Translations under genes and position numbers: made by a program
NCBI RefSeq assembly: GCF_001427025.1
Contig: NZ_LMGA01000001.1
Span: 2,374,722 to 2,438,721, forward strand
Length of the DNA: 64,000 nucleotides
Reading direction: 5' to 3'
Origin: Mesorhizobium sp. Root554
Lineage (GTDB): Bacteria > Pseudomonadota > Alphaproteobacteria > Rhizobiales > Rhizobiaceae
The notes under the pieces: model-generated
The model's database searches: none
What the model was told of the DNA's origin: nothing
Seen by the model: only the letters and a program-made list of their open reading frames with translations
Shown here: positions 42,014 through 51,083 of the stretch, one piece after another
Position numbering within the stretch: position 1 is the stretch's first letter
Layout of the letters: each line of letters opens with the position of its first letter

Positions 42014-42892
42014 ATGAGCAAGATCGAAACGATCGGCATTATCGGCGCGGGCCAGATGGGCGGCGGCATCGCCCATGTCTCGGCGCTCGCCGGCTACAAC
42101 GTACTCATTTACGACGTCTCCACCGACCGTATCGAGAAGGGCATCGCCACCGTCAGCGGCAATATGGCCCGGCAGGTGGGGGCCGGCAAGCTCGAGGAAA
42201 AGCTGCGCAACGACGCTATGGGGCGTATTTCGGCCGCCCCGACAATGGCGGATCTGGCCGGCGCCGATCTGGTCATCGAAGCGGCGACGGAAGACGAGAC
42301 GATCAAGCGCAAGATTTACGCCCAGCTCTGTCCGCAGCTCAACCCTGAAGCCATCCTCGCCACCAACACGTCCTCGATCTCGATAACCCGACTGGCTGCT
42401 CAGACCGACCGTCCTGAACGCTTCATCGGCATTCATTTCATGAATCCGGTGCCACTGATGAAGCTGGTCGAACTGGTGCGCGGCATCGCCACCGAAGACC
42501 AGACTTTCGAGCTCGCCAGGGGCTATGTCGCGACGCTCGACAAGACGGCCACCGTCTCCGAGGACTTCCCCGCCTTCATCGTCAACCGCATCCTGCTGCC
42601 GATGATCAACGAGGCGATCTACACGCTCTACGAGGGCGTCGGCACCGTCGATGCTATCGACACCGCCATGCGGCTCGGCGCCAACCATCCGATGGGCCCG
42701 CTGCAACTGGCCGATTTCATCGGCCTGGATACCTGCCTGTCGGTCATGCAGGTGCTGCATGACGGCCTGTCGGATTCGAAGTACCGCCCCTGCCCGCTAC
42801 TGGTCAAATATGTCGAGGCCGGCTGGCTCGGACGCAAGACCGGCCGCGGCTTCTACGATTATCGCGGCGAACATCCCGTCCCGACCCGCTAA
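42014..42892 (+). CDS. hbdA: 3-hydroxybutyryl-CoA dehydrogenase
   Basis: The enzyme oxidises 3-hydroxyacyl-CoA with NAD(P), and is used in butyrate and polyhydroxybutyrate metabolism or beta-oxidation. The 292-aa protein has [21 protein letters not shown] at the start, [16 protein letters not shown], and the signature [17 protein letters not shown] (catalytic His). The C-terminal domain holds [12 protein letters not shown]. The ATG at 42014 replaces a longer frame from 41966. It follows etfBA by 111 bp. Confidence 0.94.
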   Translation: MSKIETIGIIGAGQMGGGIAHVSALAGYNVLIYDVSTDRIEKGIATVSGNMARQVGAGKLEEKLRNDAMGRISAAPTMADLAGADLVIEAATEDETIKRKIYAQLCPQLNPEAILATNTSSISITRLAAQTDRPERFIGIHFMNPVPLMKLVELVRGIATEDQTFELARGYVATLDKTATVSEDFPAFIVNRILLPMINEAIYTLYEGVGTVDAIDTAMRLGANHPMGPLQLADFIGLDTCLSVMQVLHDGLSDSKYRPCPLLVKYVEAGWLGRKTGRGFYDYRGEHPVPTR

Positions 42893-42921
42893 GGCCGGCG
42901 ACAGCCGGGACGTCCTGGCAT

Positions 42922-43560
42922 TCACCAGCGGATGAAAAGCCGCCCGCCAAGCAGCCCCAGCAATGACAGTCCGGCGATCGCGACCGTATACCAGGTGGCG
43001 ACAAATAACGGCGAGTCGTCGGGGCAATGCGCGGCATAAAACGTCGCCGCCAGCCCTCCGGCAAGAAGGCCTGCCATAGCGCCGGCCAGGCCAGGCCGCG
43101 GCGGCGCGCCATACCGCAGCGCTGCGATGAACAGGACAAGCGGACCGATGCCGATCATCGGAATGAACATCAGGCAATATTTCATATTCGTCCCGATCAG
43201 CCGTTCCACCCAATCCTGCCGAGGTATCAGGATCATCTCGGCGATGACGGCGGCGGCCATCAGCAACAGCGGCGCAAGCAGCCATGGAAGCCGCCTGCGG
43301 ACCGACGCGCCGGGATATGACAACGCCCGCACGCAGGCGAACGCGGCAACCGCCAGTGAACCCGCGAAAACGAATTTGAGCAGAAAGCGCACGGTGTGGT
43401 CGGCGGCATTGAAATCCGGCCGCGGACCGATGGTTGAAAAAAACACAGCCGCCGCGACGGCAGCCGCCAGCGCTGCCGCCAGCCACCAAGCGGCACCGAG
43501 CGGCATGGTCCGGTGAGCGGCATCGGCATTCAGAGCCTTGATCAGGTCGTCCGTCTTCAC
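42922..43560 (-). CDS. NrsF-type (DUF1109) anti-sigma factor, membrane protein
   Basis: The protein (212 aa) has six membrane segments, with MKTDDLIKALNADAAHR (read from GTG) at its cytosolic N-terminus and a stretch with paired cysteines in AAHCPDDSP. The pattern matches DUF1109/NrsF, which inhibits an ECF sigma factor in the membrane until stress releases it. The GTG at 43560 overlaps the stop of the sigma gene (GTGA). The sigma/anti-sigma pairing is the best evidence for the role. Confidence 0.87.
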   Translation of the reverse strand: MKTDDLIKALNADAAHRTMPLGAAWWLAAALAAAVAAAVFFSTIGPRPDFNAADHTVRFLLKFVFAGSLAVAAFACVRALSYPGASVRRRLPWLLAPLLLMAAAVIAEMILIPRQDWVERLIGTNMKYCLMFIPMIGIGPLVLFIAALRYGAPPRPGLAGAMAGLLAGGLAATFYAAHCPDDSPLFVATWYTVAIAGLSLLGLLGGRLFIRW

Positions 43561-44099
43561 GCCCGTTCCTCTCCAAACCGCATGGCGATGGCCGCCAGGC
43601 CGCGATGCAACGCCACCCGCACGGCGACTTCGCTCATGCCCAGCGTTGTGGCTGTCTCGCTGATCGACCGTCCCTCGACGGAAATGGACGAGACCACCAA
43701 CCGCTGCCCGGGCGGCAGGCTGTCCAGCACGCGACCGATGTCCCGTTCGCTCACTGTCTCGGCTTGAGGACTGGCATAGGTTTCGGCGATCTCGCCGATC
43801 TCGACCTCGATACGACGTCCGCGCCGACGGAACGCGTCGATCAGCTTGAACCGGGCAATCGCGTAGACCCACGGAAGAACCGGCGCATCGCTGCGCCAGG
43901 TGTGCCGCTTGGTATGGATGGCCAGCAAGGTTTCCTGCACGATATCCTCTGGGTCGACACCGCCCTGCACGATCTTGCGGCGGGCAAAGCCGCGCACAAG
44001 CGCCGCCACCCCGTGCAGGAAATCGGCATAAGCCTTTTCATTTCCGGCGATCGCAGCCCGCATCAGCCGGGAAAGCTCGGCCTCGTCAATGCCGCTCAC
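43557..44099 (-). CDS. ECF-type RNA polymerase sigma factor (SigF-like)
   Basis: The protein (about 180 aa) has sigma regions 2 (VDPEDIVQETLLAIHTKRHTW) and 4 (ISETATTLGMSEVAVRVALHRGLAAI) and no region 3. It is the partner of the downstream NrsF-like membrane protein. Relatives respond to heavy-metal or oxidative stress. Two GTG starts are possible; I prefer 44099, which has AGGAG at 8-nt spacing. An autoregulatory-type promoter candidate lies just upstream. Confidence 0.9.
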   Translation of the reverse strand: MSGIDEAELSRLMRAAIAGNEKAYADFLHGVAALVRGFARRKIVQGGVDPEDIVQETLLAIHTKRHTWRSDAPVLPWVYAIARFKLIDAFRRRGRRIEVEIGEIAETYASPQAETVSERDIGRVLDSLPPGQRLVVSSISVEGRSISETATTLGMSEVAVRVALHRGLAAIAMRFGEERA

Positions 44100-44116
44100 A
44101 AAATACACTCCTGATC

Positions 44117-44142
44117 TTCGTATCTCGCCGCAGATTTGTTAC
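44117..44142 (-). promoter_or_regulatory. Candidate autoregulated ECF promoter
   Basis: On the minus strand GTAACA (44137-44142), a 16-bp spacer and CGAA (44117-44120) match the GTAACC-N16-CGAA pattern described for SigF-type ECF factors of Caulobacter. The predicted start site would fall next to the ribosome binding site, so the leader would be very short. This makes the call tentative. Confidence 0.45.
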
Positions 44143-44148
44143 ATCATA

Positions 44149-44180
44149 AGGAAACGGCCGCCAAATGGCGGCCGTTTCCT
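44149..44180 (-). terminator. Strong hairpin terminator after ftsH
   Basis: A perfect 14-bp stem (44149-44162 with 44167-44180) has a 4-nt loop, 43 bp past the ftsH stop. It sits directly upstream of the ECF promoter candidate, insulating it. Confidence 0.8.
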
Positions 44181-44222
44181 AGGTGATACCGTATTCGACC
44201 GCCGCTCAGCGACGGAGGCGCC

Positions 44223-46160
44223 TTAATTCGACGGCTGCGGCTCCATCCCACCTTCCGGCTCCGAACCCTTCTTCTTGCCGCGGGCGGTGCCGCCGGCTTT
44301 CGGAACGGCCGAGCCGCGGCTGGTCGGCGTATCGTCGCCGAGGTCGCGCGAGGGCTTCTGCCCGGCGATGAGCTGCTTGATCTCCTCGCCCGACAGGGTC
44401 TCGTATTCCAGCAGGCCTTCCGCCAGCGCGATCCAGTCCTTTTTCTTCTTCGTCAGGATCGTCTTGGCGGCGGAATAGGCCTCGTCGATCAACCGGCGCA
44501 CTTCGGCGTCGATGATCTGCGCGGTTTCTTCCGAGACGTTCTGCGTACGAGCCACCGAATGGCCGAGGAAAACCTCTTCCTGATTGTCGCCATAGGCGAC
44601 ATGGCCGAGCTTGTCGGAAAAGCCCCAGCGCGTCACCATGGCGCGCGCCAGCTTGGTCGCCTGCTCGATGTCGGACGAAGCGCCGGACGTAATGTTTTCC
44701 TTGCCGAACTTGAACTCCTCCGCCACGCGCCCACCCATCATGATGGCAAGGCGCGAGATCATGTACTTGTAGCTCATCGAATAGCGGTCGCCTTCCGGCA
44801 ACTGCATGACCATGCCGAGCGCCCGGCCGCGCGGAATGATCGTCGCCTTGTGCAGCGGGTCGGCGGATGGAACGTTGAGCGCGAGAATGGCATGGCCGGA
44901 TTCATGGTAGGCCGTGAGTTCCTTCTCGGCCTGGGTCATCGCCGACGAACGCCGCTCTGCGCCCATCATGATCTTGTCCTTGGCGTCCTCGAACTCGGCC
45001 ATGGTGACGAGCCGCTTGTTGCGGCGGGCCGCCATCAGCGCCGCTTCGTTGACGAGGTTCATCAGATCGGCGCCGGAGAAGCCGGGCGTACCGCGCGCCA
45101 CAGTCTTCAAATCGACATTCGGGGCCAGCGGCACGTTGCGCACATGAACCTTGAGGATTTTCTCGCGGCCGATGATGTCTGGGTTCGGCACCACGACCTG
45201 ACGGTCGAAGCGGCCCGGACGCAGCAGCGCCGGGTCCAGCACGTCGGGCCGGTTGGTGGCGGCGATCAGGATGATGGATTCGTTCGATTCGAAACCGTCC
45301 ATCTCGACCAGCAACTGGTTCAGCGTCTGTTCGCGCTCGTCATTGCCGCCGCCGAGACCGGCGCCACGATGACGGCCGACGGCGTCGATTTCATCGATGA
45401 AGATGATGCAGGGCGCATTCTTCTTGGCCTGGTCGAACATGTCGCGCACGCGGCTCGCGCCGACGCCGACGAACATCTCGACGAAATCCGAGCCGGAAAT
45501 GGTGAAGAACGGCACATTGGCTTCACCGGCGACCGATCGGGCGAGCAGCGTCTTGCCGGTGCCGGGAGGGCCGACCAGCAGCACGCCGCGCGGAATCTTG
45601 CCACCCAGCCGCTGGAACTTCTGCGGATCGCGCAGGAACTCGACGATCTCCTCGAGATCTTCCTTGGCCTCATCGACGCCGGCGACATCCTGGAAGGTGA
45701 TGCGGCCATGCGCCTCGGTCAGGAGCTTTGCCTTGGATTTGCCGAAGCCCATGGCGCGGCCCGATCCGGACTGCATCTGCCGCATGAAGAATATCCACAC
45801 GCCGAGAATGAGGATCATCGGCAGCCACGAGACGAGATAGCCGAACAGCGAATTGCTGCCATCGCTTTCCGGCCGCGCATTGATGGTGACGTTCTTCTCC
45901 TCAAGCCGGGATACCAGTGCGGTATCGCCGGGCGAATAGGTCTGGAACCCGTTCGAACTATCGGAATAGGTGCCCGATATGCGCTCGCCGGCGATGGTCA
46001 CCGTCTTGACCCGTCCGGCCGCGACTTCCTGCAGGAATTGCGAGTAGGGAATGTCGGTGGAGGCGCCGCGCGTCTGGGGCGTCTGGAAAAGATTGAACAG
46101 GGCGATGAGCAGGACCGCGATGATCGCCCAGAGCGCGAGGTTGCGATAGTTCGGATTCAT
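44223..46160 (-). CDS. ftsH: ATP-dependent zinc metalloprotease FtsH
   Basis: FtsH is a membrane AAA+ protease for quality control and short-lived regulators. The 645-aa protein has two N-terminal membrane segments, an AAA+ module with Walker A GPPGTGKT and the second region of homology [20 protein letters not shown]. The zinc protease motif HESGH lies near residue 425. It is complete. It lies 113 bp after tilS, and a promoter candidate lies between. Confidence 0.98.
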   Translation of the reverse strand: MNPNYRNLALWAIIAVLLIALFNLFQTPQTRGASTDIPYSQFLQEVAAGRVKTVTIAGERISGTYSDSSNGFQTYSPGDTALVSRLEEKNVTINARPESDGSNSLFGYLVSWLPMILILGVWIFFMRQMQSGSGRAMGFGKSKAKLLTEAHGRITFQDVAGVDEAKEDLEEIVEFLRDPQKFQRLGGKIPRGVLLVGPPGTGKTLLARSVAGEANVPFFTISGSDFVEMFVGVGASRVRDMFDQAKKNAPCIIFIDEIDAVGRHRGAGLGGGNDEREQTLNQLLVEMDGFESNESIILIAATNRPDVLDPALLRPGRFDRQVVVPNPDIIGREKILKVHVRNVPLAPNVDLKTVARGTPGFSGADLMNLVNEAALMAARRNKRLVTMAEFEDAKDKIMMGAERRSSAMTQAEKELTAYHESGHAILALNVPSADPLHKATIIPRGRALGMVMQLPEGDRYSMSYKYMISRLAIMMGGRVAEEFKFGKENITSGASSDIEQATKLARAMVTRWGFSDKLGHVAYGDNQEEVFLGHSVARTQNVSEETAQIIDAEVRRLIDEAYSAAKTILTKKKKDWIALAEGLLEYETLSGEEIKQLIAGQKPSRDLGDDTPTSRGSAVPKAGGTARGKKKGSEPEGGMEPQPSN

Positions 46161-46226
46161 TTAATGTCCCGTTGGCGCCCACGCCGGATAGTCCGGGTGC
46201 GGGTCTTTGAGAGGAGCGTGAGCCTA

Positions 46227-46255
46227 ACATAGGGAGAGCGCATTCCCTTGCCAAG
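46227..46255 (-). promoter_or_regulatory. Candidate promoter of ftsH
   Basis: On the minus strand CTTGGC (46250-46255), a 17-bp spacer and CTATGT (46227-46232) fit the rhizobial sigma-70 pattern. It also resembles a relaxed heat-shock promoter. It lies about 67 bp before the ATG. Confidence 0.5.
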
Positions 46256-46273
46256 CACAAGCACGGGTCTCGG

Positions 46274-47668
46274 TTAAGCTTTGCTGGACGATCCAGAGGC
46301 AATGTGGCCGCTAAAAGGCGGGTGAGGAACTGAAGGCGCCCCGATCAGCGCCGCCACGGCGGATGCAGGCGCAAGATCGAAGGCCGGCAGAAGCCGCGCC
46401 CATGGCGCGGCGATCGGCCATGCGACCACATCCGAAACCCCTGCGAAAACCGGACCGAGGCACAGGTTTTCATGCCAGACAGCCGGTTCAGCCTGATTCG
46501 CCTTCCGCACAAGGCTTGCAGGGATACCGTCGCATTTTTCGCAGTCGGGGAATGCGCCTGCCGCCACGCCAAGCGGCGCAATCAAAAATCCGTCATCGGC
46601 GTTGCCGAAAGTGATGTGCCGGCGACCATCCCACAGCATGGCGCCTGCGGCCGTCACTGGAGCAGGCAGGCTGCGAGCCTCGCGAAAGATAAAGATGCCG
46701 GCGCGCCTGCTATCGATGACCGAGCGCGACAATGTGGCGCGAAGCGGACCAGCCCGCAGGCGGTGCAACAACGCTGCCACTCGTGCTCCATCGGGCAGGA
46801 ACGGCGAACCGCCGACGGTGGCAAGCAGAATGCGCAGCGCATAGACCACGGCGTCATCGTTGTCGGCCGCGAAAGCCGGATCGAGGCGGAGCAGCCCGGG
46901 CGTCGGATGGCTGGCATGACTTTCGATGAGGTGGGCTGCGCGGTGGCCGAGATCGACACGCTCCCGCCCCGCTTGGGCAGCCTGGTCCAGCGCCTGCACA
47001 ACGGCATTGTCGTTGCCTTCCAGCCTCGAGCGAACCCGAGGTCGCTCAAATCGCAGATCTTCGTTGCTTGGATCGTCGATCCAGCCAATCTGCATGGCGC
47101 GCAGCCGCTCCCGCAGCCAATGCCGCCGCACGTCGAGAAAGGGCCGCAGGATCCAGACGTTGCCGTCATAAAGCGCCGCGGGCGCCATGCCGGCCAGCCC
47201 GCGGCCGGTGTCAGGGCGGCCGTCACCGCGCGCCTGCCGCATCAGCACCGTCTCGGCCTGGTCGTCGGCGGTATGCCCGGTCAGGATCGAGCCGAGCCCG
47301 GCCTCGCGCGCCGCCTGCGCCAGAAGCCGGTAGCGTGCATCGCGCGCCGCCGCTGCCAGGCCGCTGGCGGGTTTGGGGCCGGACCACATCATGATGCGGT
47401 GAGCGATGCCATGCTCCGCGCTGAGCCGCGCAACGGCGTTGGCCTCGGCCGCCGAATCGGCGCGCAAGGCGTGGTCAACGGTGACGGCCAAAAGTTTCGG
47501 CGTTCGTGAAAGGGAAGCGAGATATCGTTTCAGCAGCAACAGCAGCGCAGTCGAATCGCTGCCGCCGGAAATGGCGACGACCGCGCCGCCGGTGAAATCG
47601 ATGGTCTGGAAAAGAGCGCGCAAAGCGCTTGTATCGTCCTGCGCTTCGAAATCGGTTCTGACGCTCAT
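46274..47668 (-). CDS. tilS: tRNA(Ile)-lysidine synthetase
   Basis: TilS adds lysine to cytidine 34 of tRNA-Ile(CAU), changing its codon reading and charging. The 464-aa protein has the N-type ATP pyrophosphatase P-loop VAISGGSDSTALLLLLK near residue 33, then GHTADDQAETVLMR and the family's GIDDPSNED-like WIDDPSNEDLRFERPRVR. The ATG at 47668 is preferred over the GTG six bases earlier. It lies between cpoB and ftsH, as in many alphaproteobacteria. Confidence 0.93.
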   Translation of the reverse strand: MSVRTDFEAQDDTSALRALFQTIDFTGGAVVAISGGSDSTALLLLLKRYLASLSRTPKLLAVTVDHALRADSAAEANAVARLSAEHGIAHRIMMWSGPKPASGLAAAARDARYRLLAQAAREAGLGSILTGHTADDQAETVLMRQARGDGRPDTGRGLAGMAPAALYDGNVWILRPFLDVRRHWLRERLRAMQIGWIDDPSNEDLRFERPRVRSRLEGNDNAVVQALDQAAQAGRERVDLGHRAAHLIESHASHPTPGLLRLDPAFAADNDDAVVYALRILLATVGGSPFLPDGARVAALLHRLRAGPLRATLSRSVIDSRRAGIFIFREARSLPAPVTAAGAMLWDGRRHITFGNADDGFLIAPLGVAAGAFPDCEKCDGIPASLVRKANQAEPAVWHENLCLGPVFAGVSDVVAWPIAAPWARLLPAFDLAPASAVAALIGAPSVPHPPFSGHIASGSSSKA

Positions 47669-47693
47669 CAGCACGGGGCAGGAATTTCGCGTT

Positions 47694-48776
47694 TCAGCAC
47701 GAAGCGTTGGCCCGCTCCTGCTTGACGCGTTCTTTCATCGCGCCGGAAATCTCCGGATAGCGCTTGCCGATCTCGCCAAATGTGGCGCAGGCCACGTCGC
47801 GCTGCTTCAGGCCGGCCAGCGAAACGCCCAGCTTCAACAGCATGTCCGGCGCTTTCTTTGCCTTCGGGTAGTCCTTGCTGGCGGCAAGGAAGACTTCCGC
47901 CGCGTCGCGGTATTTCTGCTGGCCGAGCAGGGATTCGCCCAGCCAGTAGTGCGCGTCCGCCGCGCGCGAATCCTTCGGGAAACGCGAAATGTGATCGCGA
48001 AAGCCCTGCTCGGCGGTGCTGTAGTCGCCCGACAGGATGAATTGATAGGAGTTGCGGTAGAGTTCGCCTGGATCGTTCGTCGATGGCAGGGCGGCGACCA
48101 CGGTGCCGTTCGAGTTGCCGGCGGCAGCGGGCGCCTGCGCGGGGGGCGACGCGGACGATTGGTCGCCGGCCCCTGCATCCACGACATTGCCGTTCTTGTC
48201 GACGGTGATCGTGCCGAAGGTCTTTCCCGGGTCGCCCTTGATGACCTGGCCGGGCTCACCGTTACCGGAATCTATGATCACCTCTTCGACCGACTGGCCG
48301 GAGGGCTGCGGGACGGCTTGAGCCGTCCCCGTTGTTGCCGGCTGCTGCGCGGTCGCCTGCGGCTGGACGGCGGGTGCGGCCGCCATCCTGCTATTGTCCG
48401 TCGTGCCGGCGTCGGACTTCTTCTGTGGCGCGCCGGATCCGCCGCCTTCGATCTGCTGGAAACGGAACTCGTTGTCTTCCTGCTGCTTGCGCATCTGTTC
48501 CTGCATCTGCAGGATCTGGAAGTTGAGTTCCTCGAGCTTGCCGTTCATGGCGCGGAGCTGTTCCTGCAAGGCGACGCCGCCGGCATCGGATTGCGCCACC
48601 TGAGTGTTGTTCTCGCTGTTGCTTTTGCTGCCGAACACGCCCGGCAGACCGATGGAAGGCAGGTGGAAGGAGAACCCGCCCTCTTTCTCGGATTGACCGT
48701 TGTTGCCGGCCGCGAAAGCGGCGCCCGACAGAAGCAGCACTGCAAGCGTGCCGCTCAGGATTGTTCTGAAATACAT
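47694..48776 (-). CDS. cpoB: Tol-Pal system protein CpoB (YbgF)
   Basis: CpoB coordinates outer-membrane constriction with septal peptidoglycan synthesis through the Tol system. The 360-aa protein has a signal peptide (MYFRTILSGTLAVLLLSGAAFA), a coiled-coil trimerisation segment (about 60-105: LQEQLRAMNGKLEELNFQILQMQEQMR) and a low-complexity P/Q/A linker. C-terminal TPR repeats start at YRNSYQFILSGDYSTAEQGFRD. The ATG at 48776 is supported by the signal peptide. It follows pal after a terminator-like hairpin. Confidence 0.93.
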   Translation of the reverse strand: MYFRTILSGTLAVLLLSGAAFAAGNNGQSEKEGGFSFHLPSIGLPGVFGSKSNSENNTQVAQSDAGGVALQEQLRAMNGKLEELNFQILQMQEQMRKQQEDNEFRFQQIEGGGSGAPQKKSDAGTTDNSRMAAAPAVQPQATAQQPATTGTAQAVPQPSGQSVEEVIIDSGNGEPGQVIKGDPGKTFGTITVDKNGNVVDAGAGDQSSASPPAQAPAAAGNSNGTVVAALPSTNDPGELYRNSYQFILSGDYSTAEQGFRDHISRFPKDSRAADAHYWLGESLLGQQKYRDAAEVFLAASKDYPKAKKAPDMLLKLGVSLAGLKQRDVACATFGEIGKRYPEISGAMKERVKQERANASC

Positions 48777-48901
48777 ATGCCTCTCGCCTCGGATGGTGAA
48801 ATCGGTCGACGGCCGCTGCCTTGCGCTGGCATCGGCCGCAATGCGCCTCTTAGCAGGGCCTGAGACTTCGGCCAAATTTTGTTTCTGTACGTTACAACGC
48901 G

Positions 48902-48927
48902 AAAAAGGCGGCCATAAAGCCGCCTTT
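48902..48927 (-). terminator. Rho-independent terminator after pal
   Basis: aaaggcggc (48904-48912) pairs with gccgccttt (48919-48927) around a 6-nt loop, followed on the minus strand by a T-run (48902-48906). It lies between pal and cpoB, so cpoB-tilS may have a separate promoter. Confidence 0.8.
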
Positions 48928-48974
48928 CCGAACCACGTGTTGTATTTGTGCGGCCGAAGGTGCCGGCTTGCAGT

Positions 48975-49484
48975 TTAGCTGCCGGCGCCGCTCAGCGTGG
49001 TGACGGCGCGGCGATTCTGCGACCAGCAGGAGATGTCGTCGCAAACGGCGACCGGACGTTCCTTGCCGTAGGAAATCGTCTTCAGCCGGTTTCCGGCAAC
49101 GCCACGCCCGATCAGGAAGTCACGGGTCGCCGCGGCGCGGCGGGCGCCCAGCGCGATGTTGTACTCGCGCGTGCCGCGTTCGTCCGCATGGCCTTCGACA
49201 ACGATGGCGTACTGCCGGTACTGGTTGAGCCACTGGGCCTGGCGGCTGAGTGTCTGCTGCGCGTCGGCGCGGATCGACGAGGAATCGGTGTCGAAGAAGA
49301 TGCGGTCGCCGATGTTGACGGTGAAGTCCTGCGCCGAACCGGGTGATGCAGCGCCGGCGCCTCCGCCAAGGCCAAGGTCGGCGGCGCTGTTGGGGGTTTT
49401 CTTGGAGGCGCAGCCGGCGACAGCCAGCACGGCGACCAGAGCGATCATGGCCGGATTTCGGGTAAGTGCTGCGATACGGCGCAT
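48975..49484 (-). CDS. pal: Peptidoglycan-associated lipoprotein Pal
   Basis: Pal anchors the outer membrane to peptidoglycan. The 169-aa precursor has a lipobox LAVAGC (Cys25 is lipidated), a short Gly/Ala linker and an OmpA-like domain with IVVEGHADERGTREYNIALGARRA. The final disulfide-type pair CDDISCWSQNRRA is seen. AAGGAGAGG precedes the ATG at 49484. A CtrA-like box lies about 90 bp upstream. Confidence 0.96.
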   Translation of the reverse strand: MRRIAALTRNPAMIALVAVLAVAGCASKKTPNSAADLGLGGGAGAASPGSAQDFTVNIGDRIFFDTDSSSIRADAQQTLSRQAQWLNQYRQYAIVVEGHADERGTREYNIALGARRAAATRDFLIGRGVAGNRLKTISYGKERPVAVCDDISCWSQNRRAVTTLSGAGS

Positions 49485-49566
49485 GCCGCCTCTCCTTCGC
49501 AATTCGAGTGATTTCATTGATCTGCCAGTAACCACGTTTGGGTTAACCGACGTTCAAGAAACACGG

Positions 49567-49581
49567 TTAAATTTCGGTTAT
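49567..49581 (-). promoter_or_regulatory. CtrA-like box upstream of pal
   Basis: TTAA-N7-TTAT (49567-49570 and 49578-49581) reads on the minus strand as ATAA-N7-TTAACC, one mismatch from TTAA-N7-TTAAC. A further ttaacc lies at 49542-49547. Confidence 0.4.
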
Positions 49582-49666
49582 GACCGCCGTCCACGGCCTC
49601 TTCAGCAGGGATGACATTGCGCGCGGACCGTAGGCGGAAATACGGCCAAAACGCGGCCACCGCATG

Positions 49667-49687
49667 AAAAAGGGGCCATTCGGCCCC
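49667..49687 (-). terminator. Rho-independent terminator after tolB
   Basis: ggggcc (49672-49677) pairs with ggcccc (49682-49687) over a 4-nt loop, followed on the minus strand by TTTTT (49667-49671). It is 32 bp past the tolB stop. Confidence 0.75.
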
Positions 49688-49718
49688 GATTTCGCATCGT
49701 TTCGCTTTTGCGGCAGCC

Positions 49719-51035
49719 TTATTCGAGCAGCGGCGACCAGGCCGGATCGGAAGCGAAATTGGCCGTCGGGATCGGCTGCTCGTTGCGGCCGGTGAGATCG
49801 ACGGAAACAAGTTTCGGCCCGCCGGCCCCGGGTGCATCCCGGAAGAACATCAGCACGCGGCCGTTCGGCGCCCAGGTCGGGCCTTCCTGCTGGAAGCCGG
49901 AGGAAAGGATGCGCTCACCCGAACCGTCGGTGCGCATCACGCCGATCTGGAATTCGCTACCCGATTGCTTGGTGAAGGCGATCAGGTCGCCGCGCGGCGA
50001 CCAGACCGGCGTCGAATAGGTGCCGTCGCCGAACGAGATGCGGGTCTGGCCGGACCCGTCGGCATTCATGGAGTAAATCTGCGCGCGGCCGCCACGGTCG
50101 GAGGTAAAGACCACCTGCGACCCGTCCGGCGAATAGGAGGGCGAGGTATCGATCGCGTTTGAGTTGGTCAGCCGCGTCGTTGAACGGCTGCGCAGATCCA
50201 TGGCGAAGATGTTGGAATTGCCGTCGTCGCGCAGCAGGCTCATGATCACTTTCTGGCCATCCGGCGAGAACCGCGGCGCAAAGGTCATGCCGGGGAAATT
50301 GCCGACGAGCTCACGCTGCCCGGTCTCGATCTGCAGCAGGTACACGCGCGGCTGTCCGCTCTCATAGGACATATAGGTGATTTCCTGCCGGTTCGGCGAG
50401 AAACGCGGCGTCAGCACGATGGACGAGCCATTGGACAGATAGCGCACATTGGCGCCGTCCTGGTCCATGATGGCAAGACGCTTCTTGCGCGCGTTCTTGG
50501 CGCCGGATTCGTCGATGAACACGACGCGGGTATCGAAATAGCCCTTCTCGCCGGTCAGCCGCTCATAGATGGCGTCGGCGATGATGTGGGCGATGCGGCG
50601 CTTGTTGGCGTCGTTGGCGAAGAACTGCTCGCCCGAAAGCTGCTGGCCGGCAAACGTGTCCCACAGCCGGTATTCGGCGCGGATGCGCCCGTCGGCCTCC
50701 TGGCTGACGCGCCCGGTGACCAGCGCCTGCGCATTGATGACCTTCCAGTCCTCGAAGCGCGGCGCCGCATCCGGATTCGCAATCTTCTCGATAAACGCGC
50801 TCTTGTCGATCGGGGCGAACAGGCCCGAGCGCTTGAGGTCGGCGGTCACGATGCCTGAGATTTCCGCGCCCAGCGCGTCGCCGGCGGCGAAATCGGTGAT
50901 GGCGATCGGCAGCGGCTCGATATTGCCCTTGTTGACGTCGATTTCGACCAACGCCCGTGCGGGAAGCGTCGCGAGCGCGCTCAAGCCTGTGGCCATGGCG
51001 CCGATCATCATGAGCGTCGTCAGGAACTTCTTCAT
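49719..51035 (-). CDS. tolB: Tol-Pal system protein TolB
   Basis: TolB is the periplasmic partner that links Pal with TolA. The 438-aa protein has a signal peptide ending near LPARALVE, an N-terminal alpha/beta domain and a six-bladed propeller with repeated FSPDG, YSPDG and WSPRG motifs (for example [15 protein letters not shown] and [13 protein letters not shown]). The length is typical. It follows tolA by 48 bp. Confidence 0.97.
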   Translation of the reverse strand: MKKFLTTLMMIGAMATGLSALATLPARALVEIDVNKGNIEPLPIAITDFAAGDALGAEISGIVTADLKRSGLFAPIDKSAFIEKIANPDAAPRFEDWKVINAQALVTGRVSQEADGRIRAEYRLWDTFAGQQLSGEQFFANDANKRRIAHIIADAIYERLTGEKGYFDTRVVFIDESGAKNARKKRLAIMDQDGANVRYLSNGSSIVLTPRFSPNRQEITYMSYESGQPRVYLLQIETGQRELVGNFPGMTFAPRFSPDGQKVIMSLLRDDGNSNIFAMDLRSRSTTRLTNSNAIDTSPSYSPDGSQVVFTSDRGGRAQIYSMNADGSGQTRISFGDGTYSTPVWSPRGDLIAFTKQSGSEFQIGVMRTDGSGERILSSGFQQEGPTWAPNGRVLMFFRDAPGAGGPKLVSVDLTGRNEQPIPTANFASDPAWSPLLE

Positions 51036-51083
51036 GCGTTCAGCCTCGTTCTTCTGTCTGGCGGATGTTCATCGGGCGGACGC

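Noticed and set aside
44559..46232. 557-codon open frame opposite ftsH
   Set aside because: It is composed of the reverse complement of a conserved AAA+ gene; no independent evidence.
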